From Mobilicoccus pelagius NBRC 104925 (GTDB taxonomy: Bacteria > Actinomycetota > Actinomycetes > Actinomycetales > Dermatophilaceae), in assembly GCF_000247995.1 (NCBI RefSeq), contig NZ_BAFE01000009.1, forward strand, positions 1-64,000: 64,000 nt of DNA, written 5' to 3'. Of this stretch, positions 52,541 to 62,364 are shown in pieces; within the stretch, counting starts at the first letter, position 1; each line of letters opens with the position of its first letter. The position numbers and the translations under genes were made by a program. The notes under the pieces were generated by a model that was not told the DNA's origin, made no database searches, and worked only from the letters and a program-made list of their open reading frames with translations.

Positions 52541-54069
52541 ATCGTCGCGGCCACGGGCATCTCGCGCAGGACGGCAGCGGCCTCGGCGGTGTCGTCCGGC
52601 ATCGCGAGAGGGTCGGTGTCGAGGAGGACGACATCCCCCCGGGAGCCGACGCGGAGCGTGCCCTGCCCGTCGAGGCTGCACGCGAGTGCCTCTGCGACCG
52701 TCAGGGATTCGTCGGCGAACCACGGCTCCCGGTCGTCGGCGCTGCGGTGGACGGCCGCGGCCATCGCGAGCCACGGGTCGAGCGGCGAGACGGGCGCGTC
52801 GGAGCCGAGCGCGAGGCGGCCGCCCGCCTCGAGGATGCTCCGGAACGGGAAGCAGCGGTCCGCGCGGTCGGGCCAGCAGTGGGTGGCGACGTCGCGGTCG
52901 TCCCACAGGTGCGCCGGCTGCACGCTCGCAGTGACGCCGAGGCGGGCGAGGCGGGGGATGTCGGCCCGCCGCATGAGCTGGGCGTGCTCGATCGACCCGC
53001 GGGCCCCGGTGGACTGGAACACGTCGAGGGCGTCTCGCACGGCCGCGTCGCCGATCGCGTGGAGCGCCACCTCGAGACCGCGGCCGCGCGCGACCTCCAG
53101 CAGCTGCCGCAGGTCGTCGACGGCGAGGTTCCGCATCCCGCAGGGGTGTTCGAGGGTGGAGGCGTCGGCGTACGGCTCGCAGCAGTGGGCGGTCCGCGTG
53201 TTGAGCGAGCCGTCCGAGATGATCTTGAGCGGCCCCATCGTGAGGAGGCCTCCGCCGTCTCCCACCGGATCCCCGGTGCGCAGGCCGGCGTGGAGGACGT
53301 CGTCCAGTCCGTCGGCGTACGTCCCGATTCGGATGCGCAACGCGTCGATGCCGCCGCGGGAGAACCGGTCGGGCCACAGGTCGACGCCCCGCTCGAACTC
53401 GAGGTCGACGATGCCGGTGACGCCCCGTCGCGCCGCGTCGGCGACGACGGTGCGATAGCCGGTGAAGGCCCGGGCGCGAAGGCCGGGCAGGCGTTCCTCC
53501 AGGAGGGGGAACGCGTCGAACCACTCCTTCTCCGCGACGACGCCCTCCCGGACGGGCAGGCCGAGAAGCTGGAGGGCGGGGGTGTTGAGCCATCCCGAAT
53601 GGCAGTCGCCGCTCACCAGGACGACGGGCACCGCGTCGGTGAGGGCATCGAGGGCCGCCACCGTGGGCTGCTGCGTCCACGTGGCCGTGCGGTACCCGAA
53701 GCCGCAGATCGTGTCGCGGGCATCACCGGGCAGCGCAGCGAGTTCGGCGCCGACGATCGCCTGGACCTCCCCGACGTCGCGGGCACTCGACACGTCGAGG
53801 CGCGTCGACGTCGCCGCCCACTGTCCGAGGTGGACGTGCGCGTCCCACAACCCGGGGATCGCCCACCGGCCGCCGCCCTCGTGGACGGTCTCACCGGTGC
53901 GGCGGCGGAGTCCCGGGCCGACCTCGGCGACGGCCCCACCCTGGATGCGCAGATCGACAAAGAGCGCCTCCCCATCGTCCGCTTCGCCGGCCGACGGGCG
54001 CCGGCGACGGGTCGACCCGCCCGGTTCGACGTCGACGAGACGCACCTCGCGGACGAGACAGTCGGACAC
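52513..54069 (-). CDS. Amidohydrolase family protein (YtcJ/LAF3 type)
   Basis: A 518-residue metal-dependent hydrolase. GLWDAHVHLGQW holds the first two metal His; LHAIGDAAVRDALD, SIEHAQLMRRADI and LALGSDAPVSPLDPW follow in the order of the YtcJ branch, and the C-terminal beta domain ends with LRVGSRGDVVLLDTDP. Such enzymes act on exocyclic amide bonds; the substrate is unknown. AAGGAGG sits six bases before the GTG start, one of the strongest ribosome sites in the window. Confidence 0.86.
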   Translation of the reverse strand: MSDCLVREVRLVDVEPGGSTRRRRPSAGEADDGEALFVDLRIQGGAVAEVGPGLRRRTGETVHEGGGRWAIPGLWDAHVHLGQWAATSTRLDVSSARDVGEVQAIVGAELAALPGDARDTICGFGYRTATWTQQPTVAALDALTDAVPVVLVSGDCHSGWLNTPALQLLGLPVREGVVAEKEWFDAFPLLEERLPGLRARAFTGYRTVVADAARRGVTGIVDLEFERGVDLWPDRFSRGGIDALRIRIGTYADGLDDVLHAGLRTGDPVGDGGGLLTMGPLKIISDGSLNTRTAHCCEPYADASTLEHPCGMRNLAVDDLRQLLEVARGRGLEVALHAIGDAAVRDALDVFQSTGARGSIEHAQLMRRADIPRLARLGVTASVQPAHLWDDRDVATHCWPDRADRCFPFRSILEAGGRLALGSDAPVSPLDPWLAMAAAVHRSADDREPWFADESLTVAEALACSLDGQGTLRVGSRGDVVLLDTDPLAMPDDTAEAAAVLREMPVAATILAGRLTHG

Positions 54070-54292
54070 CCGTGACCTCCTTCGTCGTCGGCGCGCGGAC
54101 GCGCCGGCCCGTCCGGCGCCGGTGCGCCGTCGGGACTCACCCTGTCATCTTCGTCCGCCCGGCAGGGACGCGCACATTCGCGGCATCTCGGGTCGTCGGT
54201 CCGGCATGGGAGAGCGGGCGAGGGAGTGCTCGGCCGTACGGACGGGGCGTCAGGGACGGCGGGAGGAACGCAGGAGTCGCGTGAACGCGCAA

Positions 54293-54664
54293 TCAGCGCC
54301 GGCGGAGGATCGCGCGGATCGCCGCGTCGACGACGACCTCGCCGTCGTGCCCGCCCACCGTCTCCCCGGCCCCGGCCACGGCCCCGTCGCGTGTGGGGGT
54401 CGTCTCGGTGACGTACGTGACAGCGCCGGTGAGGATCGCCCGACTCGTCGTGTCGTAGTGGCGCCACCCGGCGAGGAGTGCCTCGAGGTCGGGCAGGGCC
54501 CGATGAACGGTGCCGTCCTGGGCGTGGAGGGCCGCGACGAGCTCCGCGGGGTCTTCAGTGCTGTGGCAGAGCGGCGCGACGTCGTTCCACAGTTCGCCTA
54601 GGTCACGTCGGAACCGTTCGAGTGCAACGGGATTCGATGATGTTTCGGAAATCACGGCAGCCAT
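54293..54664 (-). CDS. Hypothetical 123-residue protein
   Basis: ATG 54664 gives MAAVISETSSNPVALERFRRDLGELW, a helical acidic N-terminal half, LPDLEALLAGWRHYDTTSRA in the middle, and a C-terminus VVVDAAIRAILRRR. No membrane segment, Cys motif or known family is apparent to me. A TAGCAT hexamer read leftward lies 33 bases upstream and may be its promoter. Confidence 0.55.
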   Translation of the reverse strand: MAAVISETSSNPVALERFRRDLGELWNDVAPLCHSTEDPAELVAALHAQDGTVHRALPDLEALLAGWRHYDTTSRAILTGAVTYVTETTPTRDGAVAGAGETVGGHDGEVVVDAAIRAILRRR

Positions 54665-54992
54665 GGTCACCAACCTGGGGCGGGCTTGGGGGTCCCCATG
54701 CTAAGGGGTCCGCGGGCCCACGGTCAGCGACAGGTGCCGATCGTCATCGAGCCGTGACCGTCCAGGAGCCACCGAGGTCGTGTCCTCCGGCGGACGTCGC
54801 CGCTGGCCCTGGGGCTGCGGTGCGCGACCACGGGCGCCCCGTCGACCGTGCGCATCGATCTCGTCCGTCGATCTCGCGTGTCGACGGACCCGGCGGACCG
54901 GGCGATCCCGCGACGGGGGAAGATCGAGAAGGATCCCAGGACGGATCCCCGGACGCCCGACGCGGGGCCGGGACGAGGAGAGCGAGGACGAC
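54665..54992. other. Intergenic region between divergent unknown gene and dapB
   Basis: No supported gene. The leftward -10-like TAGCAT (54698-54703) is the only element that I can point to. The dapB leader is long and purine-rich just before its start. Confidence 0.4.
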
Positions 54993-55736
54993 ATGGACAC
55001 GATCCGCGTGGCCGTCATCGGGGCGGCCGGACGCATGGGCAGTACGGTGTGCGACGCCGTGGAGGGCGCCGACGACATGGAGCTCGTCGCGCGCATCGAC
55101 GACGGGGACGACCTCGGCGACCTCGGCGGCGCCCAGGTGGCCGTCGACTTCACGGTGCCGGACGCCTCGCCGGGCAACGTCGCCCACTGCATCTCACGCG
55201 GCGTGCACGTCGTCGTCGGCACGACGGGATGGACGCAGGAGCGGCTCGACGCCGTGCGACGCGACCTCCTGGAACACCCCGAGGTCGGCGTCCTCGTCGC
55301 GCCGAACTTCGCGTTGGGTGCCGTGCTCATGATGCGGTTCGCGCAGGAGGCGGCCCGGTTCTACGAGTCCGTCGAGATCGTCGAGCTGCACCACCCGCGC
55401 AAGGTCGACGCACCCTCGGGCACGGCGGCGAACACCGCCCGGATGATCGCCGCGGCACGCGCCGACGCGGGTCTCGGCCCGGTGCCGGACGCGACGGAGC
55501 ACGACCCCGACGGCGCACGTGGTGCGCAGATCGAGGGGATCCGCACGCACGCCGTGCGGATGCGCGGGCTCGTCGCCCACCAGGAGGTGCTCTTCGGCGC
55601 CGAGGGGGAGAGTCTGACGATACGGCACGACTCCTACGACCGCGTGAGCTTCATGCCGGGCGTCCTCACGGGCGTGCGCGGGGTCGTCTCGCGGCCCGGC
55701 CTCACCGTCGGCCTGGAGAACTACCTCGACCTGTGA
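54993..55736 (+). CDS. dapB: 4-hydroxy-tetrahydrodipicolinate reductase
   Basis: Reduces 4-hydroxy-tetrahydrodipicolinate with NAD(P)H in the lysine/meso-diaminopimelate pathway. 247 residues: [15 protein letters not shown] is the nucleotide-binding loop, VVVGTTGWT and [12 protein letters not shown] follow, and [15 protein letters not shown] carries the catalytic His and Lys. GAGGAC precedes the ATG. In many actinobacteria dapB lies a gene or two after rpsO-pnp; here pnp ends about 22 kb away. Confidence 0.96.
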   Translation: MDTIRVAVIGAAGRMGSTVCDAVEGADDMELVARIDDGDDLGDLGGAQVAVDFTVPDASPGNVAHCISRGVHVVVGTTGWTQERLDAVRRDLLEHPEVGVLVAPNFALGAVLMMRFAQEAARFYESVEIVELHHPRKVDAPSGTAANTARMIAAARADAGLGPVPDATEHDPDGARGAQIEGIRTHAVRMRGLVAHQEVLFGAEGESLTIRHDSYDRVSFMPGVLTGVRGVVSRPGLTVGLENYLDL

Positions 55737-55742
55737 GGTGCC

Positions 55743-55774
55743 CCGGTATCACCCGCCGCGGCGGGTGATACCGG
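55743..55774. terminator. Bidirectional terminator after dapB
   Basis: A 32-base perfect palindrome built on CCGGTATCACCCGC starts six bases after the dapB stop and faces the end of the converging glycosyltransferase operon. Confidence 0.8.
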
Positions 55775-55804
55775 TCGGACGTCGGCGCGCGCGGCGCGTC
55801 GGCC

Positions 55805-56947
55805 TCACATGACGGCCGTGCGTCCGCGCCGCGAGCGTCCACTGCGATCGGGGGCGTGGTCGGGGGCGCGGTCGGCGGCTCGGGCCTGCACCATCTCGGC
55901 GAAGAGGTCCTCGTAGGCATCGAGCATCGCCGTGAACGACAGTCGCTCGACGGCGTCGGCGCGCACGGAGGCGCGGTCGAGGAGGAGGGCGTCGGCCACG
56001 ACGGCCGCGAGGGCCGCGCCGGGGTCACCCGCCGGCCCGGGGTCGTGCACGGCGATGCCGCCGCGGCGACCGATGACCTCGGGGAGCCCGCCGCGTGCGA
56101 GGGCGACGACGGGTGTCGCGCACATCATCGCCTCGGCGGCGACCATGCCGAACGGTTCGTCCCAGCGGGGTGTGACGAGGCAGGCGCCGCTGTGGGCGAG
56201 GACTTCGCGGATCTGCGGGTGCGAGAGGTGCCCGAGGTAGCGGATCCCACCGCCGAGGAGCGGTTCGACGTCGTGTCGGAAGTGCACGGCGTCGCTCACC
56301 GGGCCGATGATCGAGAGCCGCCGCCCGGCGAGTCGGGCCGCGCGCACGGCGAGGGGGAGCCCCTTCTCGGGGGTGATGCGCCCGACCCAGACGAGGTCCC
56401 CGCTGCCGGGGCCGGGCCGGAAGAGGGTCTCGTCGACGCCGTTGGGGATGACGTCGACGTCGTGCAGGGTCGTCCACTGCCGGGCCATCGCGTGGCTCAC
56501 CGCGACGTACCGGCAGTCTGGGGCCGCGAGGGAGGCGCCGTGCTCCATCCACGGCAGCGGCGGGGTGTGGAGGGTCGTTACCATCGGCGCCGGCATGAGC
56601 GGGCTGAACGCGAGCGGCAGGTGGTGGAGGCTGTGGTTGAGGACGAGGTCGACGTCGGTGCGCCGCAAGAGGTCGGTGACCCCGGCGGTGAACGCGTGGT
56701 GGTCGGCAAGGAACCGTGGCTCGGGCAGGTGGGGGTTGAGCAGCGCGGTGTCGCTGAGTGACGGCGGCCCCGGGTACGTCACGAGCTCGTCGGCGAGATC
56801 GCGGGGCGTGCCCTCCGCGGCGTAGAGACGGACGATGTGGCCGCGGCGACGCAGGCCCGCGACGGTCGCGGCGACGATCGCCTCCATGCCGCCCGCGTAC
56901 GGCTCGCCCAGGGGGTGCCAGTTGGGGCCGACGACGGTGAGCCTCAC
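55805..56947 (-). CDS. Glycosyltransferase family 4 (GT-B)
   Basis: 380 residues. MRLTVVGPNWHPLGEPYAGGMEAIVAATVAGLRRRGH is the acceptor-side start, DVIPNGVDETLF and WVGRITPEKGLPLAVRAARL begin the nucleotide-sugar domain, and TPRWDEPFGMVAAEAMMCATPVVAL is the ExxxxxxxE signature. The retaining sugar transfer target is unknown. It is the last gene of a six-gene operon; GTG 56947 overlaps the methyltransferase stop. The C-terminal tail is Arg-rich. Confidence 0.87.
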   Translation of the reverse strand: MRLTVVGPNWHPLGEPYAGGMEAIVAATVAGLRRRGHIVRLYAAEGTPRDLADELVTYPGPPSLSDTALLNPHLPEPRFLADHHAFTAGVTDLLRRTDVDLVLNHSLHHLPLAFSPLMPAPMVTTLHTPPLPWMEHGASLAAPDCRYVAVSHAMARQWTTLHDVDVIPNGVDETLFRPGPGSGDLVWVGRITPEKGLPLAVRAARLAGRRLSIIGPVSDAVHFRHDVEPLLGGGIRYLGHLSHPQIREVLAHSGACLVTPRWDEPFGMVAAEAMMCATPVVALARGGLPEVIGRRGGIAVHDPGPAGDPGAALAAVVADALLLDRASVRADAVERLSFTAMLDAYEDLFAEMVQARAADRAPDHAPDRSGRSRRGRTAVM

Positions 56948-57915
56948 CGGCCACCTCCGTCCGTGTCGCCGCTCGGTGCACCGTCGTTCGACGTGCCGCG
57001 GAGACCGAGCGTCTCGGTGACGAGGTCGTGGAAGCGGTGTTCGGCGTCCGTCGGCAGCGCGCCCCGGTGGGCGAGCTCACGGACGCACACGAGGCCGACG
57101 CCCATCGCGCCGTAGGCGCCGCACGCGACGAGGGCGCCCGCGCGGAGCATGTCGTCGGAGAGCTCGGCGAGGTGCGCGAGGTCGCGGACGTAGAGGAGGT
57201 CGGCCTCGACGAGGTGGCGGGCGTGGCCCTGGAGGGGGTCGTCCCACGCGACGGGGGAGAGCGGCCACGTGCGCGTCGTGACGAACGTGTGCGGGACGAA
57301 TCCGGCCGCCCGCAGACGGGTGTCGACGTCGGCGAGCGTCGGGCCGTTCTCGTAGAGCCGGTGGAACCCGACCTCGACCTGCACGGCGAACACCGTGGCG
57401 AGGACGCGGGGAGTGCCGTCGAGGACGGCGGGCTCACCGCCCTGGATGTCGAGGGCGAGGAGGTCGGCGCGCTCGACCTCTGTGTCGTCGAGGCGGACGG
57501 TGTCGACCTCGACGCGGTCGGTGACCTCGGCGAGGCGCGGGAAGTCGGTGAGGACGGCGAGCTGGCGCGTGTCGGGGGCGAGCAGCGAGGAGAACCCGCC
57601 CGCGGCGCACACGTGGAGGGTGTGGCGGCCACCGTCGCCGACGGCGTGCGGCAGGTGGCGGGAGTGCTCGTCGTCGGCCTGTCGGAGCTCCGCGAGGGAC
57701 TCCTCGTCGGGTTCGAACCCGGTGACCCGGGCGAGGCCGGCCTCGAGCAGCCCGGCGTAGGCGGGCGGTTCGCCGACGAGGGGGCTCGCGCCGACGTCGA
57801 CGACCTCGACGGGCCGCCCGACGCGGAGCAGGTCGGCCAGCGTCGTGAGCGCGGATCCGGTGAGACGGGGGCCGAGGTGCTCGGTGAGGGCCTGGTCGGT
57901 CGTCTGCGCGGTCAT
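56944..57915 (-). CDS. FkbM-family SAM-dependent methyltransferase
   Basis: 323 residues. VEVVDVGASPLVGEPPAYAGLLEAGLARVTGFEPDEESLAEL is the SAM-binding segment (DVGA and acidic FEPD), and LALDIQGGEPAVLDG corresponds to the FkbM DIEGxE motif with Gln for Glu-type variation. It probably O-methylates a sugar made by the surrounding glycosyltransferases. GAAGGAG precedes the ATG at 57915, which overlaps the previous stop (ATGA). Confidence 0.82.
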   Translation of the reverse strand: MTAQTTDQALTEHLGPRLTGSALTTLADLLRVGRPVEVVDVGASPLVGEPPAYAGLLEAGLARVTGFEPDEESLAELRQADDEHSRHLPHAVGDGGRHTLHVCAAGGFSSLLAPDTRQLAVLTDFPRLAEVTDRVEVDTVRLDDTEVERADLLALDIQGGEPAVLDGTPRVLATVFAVQVEVGFHRLYENGPTLADVDTRLRAAGFVPHTFVTTRTWPLSPVAWDDPLQGHARHLVEADLLYVRDLAHLAELSDDMLRAGALVACGAYGAMGVGLVCVRELAHRGALPTDAEHRFHDLVTETLGLRGTSNDGAPSGDTDGGGR

Positions 57916-59267
57916 CGTCGCTCCTTCGTCGGGCAGGGGTCGGCGGTCGGGAGGCTCGTCGGAGCCCACCCGTCCGTCGCCACCGGCAGGGTGGTGGCCG
58001 ACCGCCATCCCCATTCGGCCTCGAGGGAGGCGTCGGGGCGGGCGGTGCGGACGGTGTCGCACGGGGTCGGCGCCGGCATCGGTACCCCGCACGCGTGGTC
58101 GCGGGTGCGGATCACGCGGAGGCCGGGTCGATGCACGGGGGTGCCGGGTGTGGCGCTCTCACACGCGGCGGCGAGTGTGCTCGTGAGGCGGATCGGGGCG
58201 TCGACGTCGACCCGGAACCGTGCCCGGGCGAGCGCGGCGGGCGGTGGTGGACCAAGGCGGACGCGGGGATCGGAGCCGGGCCAGAGCCCGTCCGTGAGGA
58301 TCCTCCCGTCGTCCAGCCACACCCGTGCGTCGGTGCCACGGAGGAGGTCGGCGCACGTGAGGAGCACGTCGGCGGGGCGGAGACCCCCATCGTGGAACGT
58401 CACGACGACGTCCGGATATTCCCAGAGGAGGTGGGGGTCGCGCGCGCCGGGTTCGGTGATCGTCGCGGCGAGCCGGAGGGTCTCGGCGAGCTTGCGTGAG
58501 TACGCCTGTGTCGTCGTGGGGCCTGCGCCGGCGTCGGCCGTCTCCTCGTCGCGCCCCGCGGCGTCGGGGCCGTCGTGCCAGGCGACGGCGTCGGGGACGT
58601 GACGGAGGTCGGCGCCCGCGAGCCACGCACGTTGCGCAAATTCCCAGTCCTCCCCGCCGTATCCGACGAACGACTCGTCGAAGCCGCCCGTCGCCTCGAG
58701 GAGGGCGGGAGTCACGGCGAGGACGGCACTGATGACGAAGCGGTAGCTGCGGTCGTCGGCGTCGCGGAGGTCCGACGTCGCCGCGTACCCCTCCTCGAGC
58801 CACGTCGTGTCGGGCAGGATCCGCGTGGGGTCGGGGTCGGCGAGGAACCGCTGCACCGCGGCGTCGTCGAGGCCGTCGAGGTCGGCGTAGCGGCGACGGC
58901 CGACCGCGAGGACGCGCCCGTGCGGGGCGTCGGCGGCGAGTTCCTCGACCTCGCGGGCGAGGCGGTCGACGTACCCGGGGGTGGGCATCGTGTCACCGTC
59001 GAGGAAGAGGACCGCCGACAGCGACTCCCCGGTCTCCCCGGCCCGGGCGAGGAGATGGCGGGCGCCGAGGTTGCGGGCGGCGGCGGCGCGGAAGCCGAGA
59101 TCCGCCTGGGTGACGAGGTCGACGCCCGGCCGGTCGTCGAGAGCCGGGGGCACGGTGGAGCCGTCGTCGGCGACGACGACCCGCGCGTCCTCCCGCGGCC
59201 CGATCGTGTCGAGGACACGGTCCAGGCCCACGGGGTCCTCGTAGTGGACGACGACGATGCCGATCAC
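57912..59267 (-). CDS. Glycosyltransferase family 2 (GT-A)
   Basis: 451 residues. IGIVVVHYEDPVGLDRVLDTI, VVVADDGSTVPP (UDP-sugar-binding Asp), SAVLFLDGDTMPTPGYVDRL (DxD) and GGFDESFVGYGGEDWEFAQR (ED catalytic region) are all in place. The C-terminal ~170 residues, beginning near AYSRKLAETLRLAATI, are not part of the GT2 core and lack a recognised domain. GTG 59267 overlaps the preceding gene (GTGA). Confidence 0.86.
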   Translation of the reverse strand: MIGIVVVHYEDPVGLDRVLDTIGPREDARVVVADDGSTVPPALDDRPGVDLVTQADLGFRAAAARNLGARHLLARAGETGESLSAVLFLDGDTMPTPGYVDRLAREVEELAADAPHGRVLAVGRRRYADLDGLDDAAVQRFLADPDPTRILPDTTWLEEGYAATSDLRDADDRSYRFVISAVLAVTPALLEATGGFDESFVGYGGEDWEFAQRAWLAGADLRHVPDAVAWHDGPDAAGRDEETADAGAGPTTTQAYSRKLAETLRLAATITEPGARDPHLLWEYPDVVVTFHDGGLRPADVLLTCADLLRGTDARVWLDDGRILTDGLWPGSDPRVRLGPPPPAALARARFRVDVDAPIRLTSTLAAACESATPGTPVHRPGLRVIRTRDHACGVPMPAPTPCDTVRTARPDASLEAEWGWRSATTLPVATDGWAPTSLPTADPCPTKERR

Positions 59268-60469
59268 GGTGTGTCCCCATCGAGGATGGGCGGCGCCGGG
59301 CCCGTCGTGCGGGTCGTGGGGACGGTCGTCGAGGTGACGGCCCAGTCCTCCACCGCGCGGGCGAGGGCGGCGGCGGCCCCGTCGCCGTCGGGGGTGAGAC
59401 GGGCGCCGGGGTCGAGCCACGTGAGCGAGGGGTCGGCGAGCGCTGCGCGGGCCGCGGCAGCGAGGTCGGGGTGGTCGGTGCCCGGGCCGTACCGGAACGA
59501 CGCGCCGGGACACCGGGACTCGATCTCGTCGACGTATGTGCCGGTGGGGACGAGGGGGCGGCGTCCCGCGGCCAGCCAGGAGCCGATCGACCCCGAGGCC
59601 GAGACGTGGCGGTGGGGTGCGACGGGGATCCACGCGGTGCGGAGCGCGTCGCGGACGGCGTCGTCGGGGAGGTGCCCGGTGACGGTGACGGTCCGCCCGA
59701 GCTCGTGGGCCCGGCGGCGGAGGGTGTGCGCCTCGTCCTCGTGACCGGGGGAGACCTCGCCGAGTGCGACCAGGCCGACGTCGGCGGCGTCCCCGCCGAG
59801 GGTGGCGAGCGCCTCGAGGGCGTCGGCGTGGCCCTTGCCGGGGTAGAGCCAGCCGAAGACGGCGAGGCTCCGAGGGCCGGCGGGGGAGACGGGCCCTCGA
59901 GGGTCGGGCGGGTCGAGGGGGAGGGGGACGACGACGATCGGCGGGGCCGCGCGCCCCTCCTCGGCGAGGGCGGTGGTGAGCAGGGCGCGTTCGTGGTCAC
60001 TCGCGACGACGACGCCGCGGGAGGCCTCGGCCATGCGGGCGTACGCGGCGCGACGGCGCTCGTACCGGCCCGGCCCGTCGGCGGGCTGGGGGAGGTCGTG
60101 GAGGGTGAGCGACACAGGGTGCCGGGCCGCGAGGGCGACGAAGATCTCGGCGCACTCGCCCGCGGTGGGGGCGAGGAGGTGGTCGGTGAGGTGGAGGTGC
60201 ACGTGCGGCGCCCGCGCGTCCTCGCCCCTTCCCGCCTCCGCGGCGTCGACGACGGCCGCCTCGAGCAGCGCGGTGGTGTCGTCCGTCGTCGCGGCGGGTC
60301 CGTCCTCGACCACCCGGCGCACCGAGTGGTCGGCGAGGGCCGGCCGTCCGAGGAGGTCGAGGGCGTGGCGCGTCACCCCGTGGCGGTCGGGACCGGGCAC
60401 GAGGTGGAGGACCTCGACCGGTCGTGAGGCGGACGTCGTGGTGTGTGGCGAGGACGACGGCGTGCTCAC
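59264..60469 (-). CDS. Glycosyltransferase (GT-B, family 4-like)
   Basis: 401 residues with a Thr/Ser-rich start and the GT-B layout: VEVLHLVPGPDRHGVTRHALDLL, GVVVASDHERALL, then SLAVFGWLYPGKGHADALEAL (donor domain) and VAPHRHVSASGSIGSWLAAGRRPLVP in place of the usual E-x7-E. The weak C-terminal signature makes the family assignment less sure. It overlaps genes on both sides by four bases. Confidence 0.75.
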   Translation of the reverse strand: MSTPSSSPHTTTSASRPVEVLHLVPGPDRHGVTRHALDLLGRPALADHSVRRVVEDGPAATTDDTTALLEAAVVDAAEAGRGEDARAPHVHLHLTDHLLAPTAGECAEIFVALAARHPVSLTLHDLPQPADGPGRYERRRAAYARMAEASRGVVVASDHERALLTTALAEEGRAAPPIVVVPLPLDPPDPRGPVSPAGPRSLAVFGWLYPGKGHADALEALATLGGDAADVGLVALGEVSPGHEDEAHTLRRRAHELGRTVTVTGHLPDDAVRDALRTAWIPVAPHRHVSASGSIGSWLAAGRRPLVPTGTYVDEIESRCPGASFRYGPGTDHPDLAAAARAALADPSLTWLDPGARLTPDGDGAAAALARAVEDWAVTSTTVPTTRTTGPAPPILDGDTP

Positions 60470-62364
60470 GGTCGATCCTCCGGTGCCGTGACCGCCCACG
60501 TGTCCCCGTCGAGGCGGGCGAGTCCCTGCGCGGCGAAGGCCTCGAGCCACCCCTCCATCGGGTGACGCCCCCAGCGTCGGGCGAAGAGGTTGGCATTGCG
60601 GACGATGTCGTCGAGGTGCTGCACCGGTGGGCGCTGCGTCGGGTGGTACTGGTGGTACGCGTCGGCACCGCCGAGCCACAGGAGGGCGCCGCCGAGTTCG
60701 CCGAGGCGCATCGCGACGTCGGTGTCCTCGCCGCCGTAGCCGACGTACTCCTCGCAGAACCCGCCGAGGGCGCGGTAGTGGGCGCTCGTGAGCGCGAACG
60801 AGAGTGACCAGAAGAGCCGCAGGTCGTCGGCGGGGAGGACCTCGCCGGGTGCCGGAGCGGGCCGGGCGGGGTGCGGGTCGGCGAGCGTGGGCAGGGCCCC
60901 GAGGTCGTAGCGGCCGTCGACGGCGCCGGTCTCCTCGACCGGGGGGAGATAGGCGACGGGGCCGGACCAGACGACGGGCGCTTCCTCCTCCGTTCGGGAG
61001 CGCACGGCGTCGGCGTAGGTCGCGACGAGACCGGGGGCCGGGATGCAGTCGACGTCGAGGAAGACGAGGACGTCGCACCCGAGTTCGGCCGCCCGGGCCG
61101 CGCCGAGGTTGCGGGCGCGGGCGAGCGGGAGTCCGAGGGGCTCGGCGTCCACCTCGACGACGCGGGGGCGCAGTCCCGTTCCCGCACAAGCGTCCTCGAC
61201 GATCTCGCGGACGCTCGGGTCGGCCATCGCGACGACGACGAACTCCTGCGGCAGGTGGGTTCCGGCCGCGAGACCGGCGACGAGTCCGCGCAGGTGCTCA
61301 CCGCGGCCGTGGACGAGGGTGACGACGGCGGTGCCCGCCGCGACCCGTCGCCCGCGGGCGGCCGCCTCGAGGACGGCGGCGGCCCGTCGCGCGCCGTGGC
61401 CGTCGGTCCAGCGTGCCCAGGCGGCAGGGTCGCGTCGCGCGGCACGCTCGAGGAGCGCGGGCCAGTCGAGGTCGGGCAGACCCCCGGTGGCGTCGACGGT
61501 CTCGGCGAGGTCCCCGGCGCGGAGCGCGGCGATCGTCGCGACCTGCTCGCCGTGCGGGCGGTCGAGTCCGACGACGACGGCCGGACGCCGGGCCGCGGCG
61601 ACCTCGGCGACGGCGTTCTGTCCGGAGTGAGCGACGACGACGTCGGCGGCGCGGAGCTCGTCCCACACGTCCTCCGGCGCGGCGCCCCACACCCACGTCC
61701 ACCCGGGCGTCGCCGCTTCCGCCGCGGCCCATCGCTCCTCGGGCACGTCGCCCCCGCCACGACCCCAGAGGACGAAGACGCGGCGGCTCCCGGCGTCACG
61801 ATGCGCGTCGGTGTCGCGGCCGTCGGTGCCCGCGGTGCGATCGTCGATCCGGTCGTCGAAGCGGGAGATGCCGCCGACGTGGACGGTCTTCGCCGCGACG
61901 TGGTCGGGCGTGCCCGGCTCGGGCAGAGCGGCGGGCCACGGGGCGACGAGACAGTGGGCGACGTCCTGGGCGAGGCGGTGGGGGAGGTCGCTCCGGTCGC
62001 CGCGCATCGCGGCGACGACGACCGGCACCCCGAGGAGACGGGCGAGCAGTGTGACCTCGACCGAGACGTCGACGAGGAGGAGGTCGACGCCCTCCTCGCG
62101 CAGGCCCGCGGCGAGGCGGGCCATGCGGGCGGGGTAGGGGTGGTCGCCGATCGGCGCCCAGTGGAGGACGCCGCCCGCCGTCGGGTCGGATCCCGGACCG
62201 GGGGTAGCGGCGTCGTCGGGGAGGTCGACCCAGTGTCCCGGCCAGGCCTCGGGCCGGGGGTGCGTGGAGAACCCCACGACATCCTCGGTGCACTCGCGGG
62301 CGATCGCGACGGCGCGGGCGAGGTGCCCGGCGCCCTGGTGGTGGACGTAGAAGCCGATCCTCAT
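60466..62364 (-). CDS. Two-domain glycosyltransferase: MurG/MGT-like GT-B fused to GT2
   Basis: 632 residues. Residues ~1-340 form a GT-B transferase (MRIGFYVHHQGAGHLARAVAIA at the start; VVVAHSGQNAVAEVAAARRPAVVVGLDRPHGEQ as the nucleotide-sugar site). Residues ~355-632 form a GT-A family 2 domain (AVVTLVHGRGEHLRGLVAGL, VLVFLDVDCIPAPGLV with DxD, YVGYGGEDTDVAMR, then YHQYHPTQRPP). One chain may add two sugars in sequence. ATG 62364 overlaps the upstream stop (ATGA). A longer open frame continues upstream but that DNA encodes the preceding gene in another frame. Confidence 0.82.
   Translation of the reverse strand: MRIGFYVHHQGAGHLARAVAIARECTEDVVGFSTHPRPEAWPGHWVDLPDDAATPGPGSDPTAGGVLHWAPIGDHPYPARMARLAAGLREEGVDLLLVDVSVEVTLLARLLGVPVVVAAMRGDRSDLPHRLAQDVAHCLVAPWPAALPEPGTPDHVAAKTVHVGGISRFDDRIDDRTAGTDGRDTDAHRDAGSRRVFVLWGRGGGDVPEERWAAAEAATPGWTWVWGAAPEDVWDELRAADVVVAHSGQNAVAEVAAARRPAVVVGLDRPHGEQVATIAALRAGDLAETVDATGGLPDLDWPALLERAARRDPAAWARWTDGHGARRAAAVLEAAARGRRVAAGTAVVTLVHGRGEHLRGLVAGLAAGTHLPQEFVVVAMADPSVREIVEDACAGTGLRPRVVEVDAEPLGLPLARARNLGAARAAELGCDVLVFLDVDCIPAPGLVATYADAVRSRTEEEAPVVWSGPVAYLPPVEETGAVDGRYDLGALPTLADPHPARPAPAPGEVLPADDLRLFWSLSFALTSAHYRALGGFCEEYVGYGGEDTDVAMRLGELGGALLWLGGADAYHQYHPTQRPPVQHLDDIVRNANLFARRWGRHPMEGWLEAFAAQGLARLDGDTWAVTAPEDRP

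Noticed and set aside
57709-57720. GGGTTCGAACCC, a tRNA T-loop-like sequence
   Set aside because: It is inside the FkbM methyltransferase coding sequence (GFEPDEE) and no acceptor or anticodon stems surround it.
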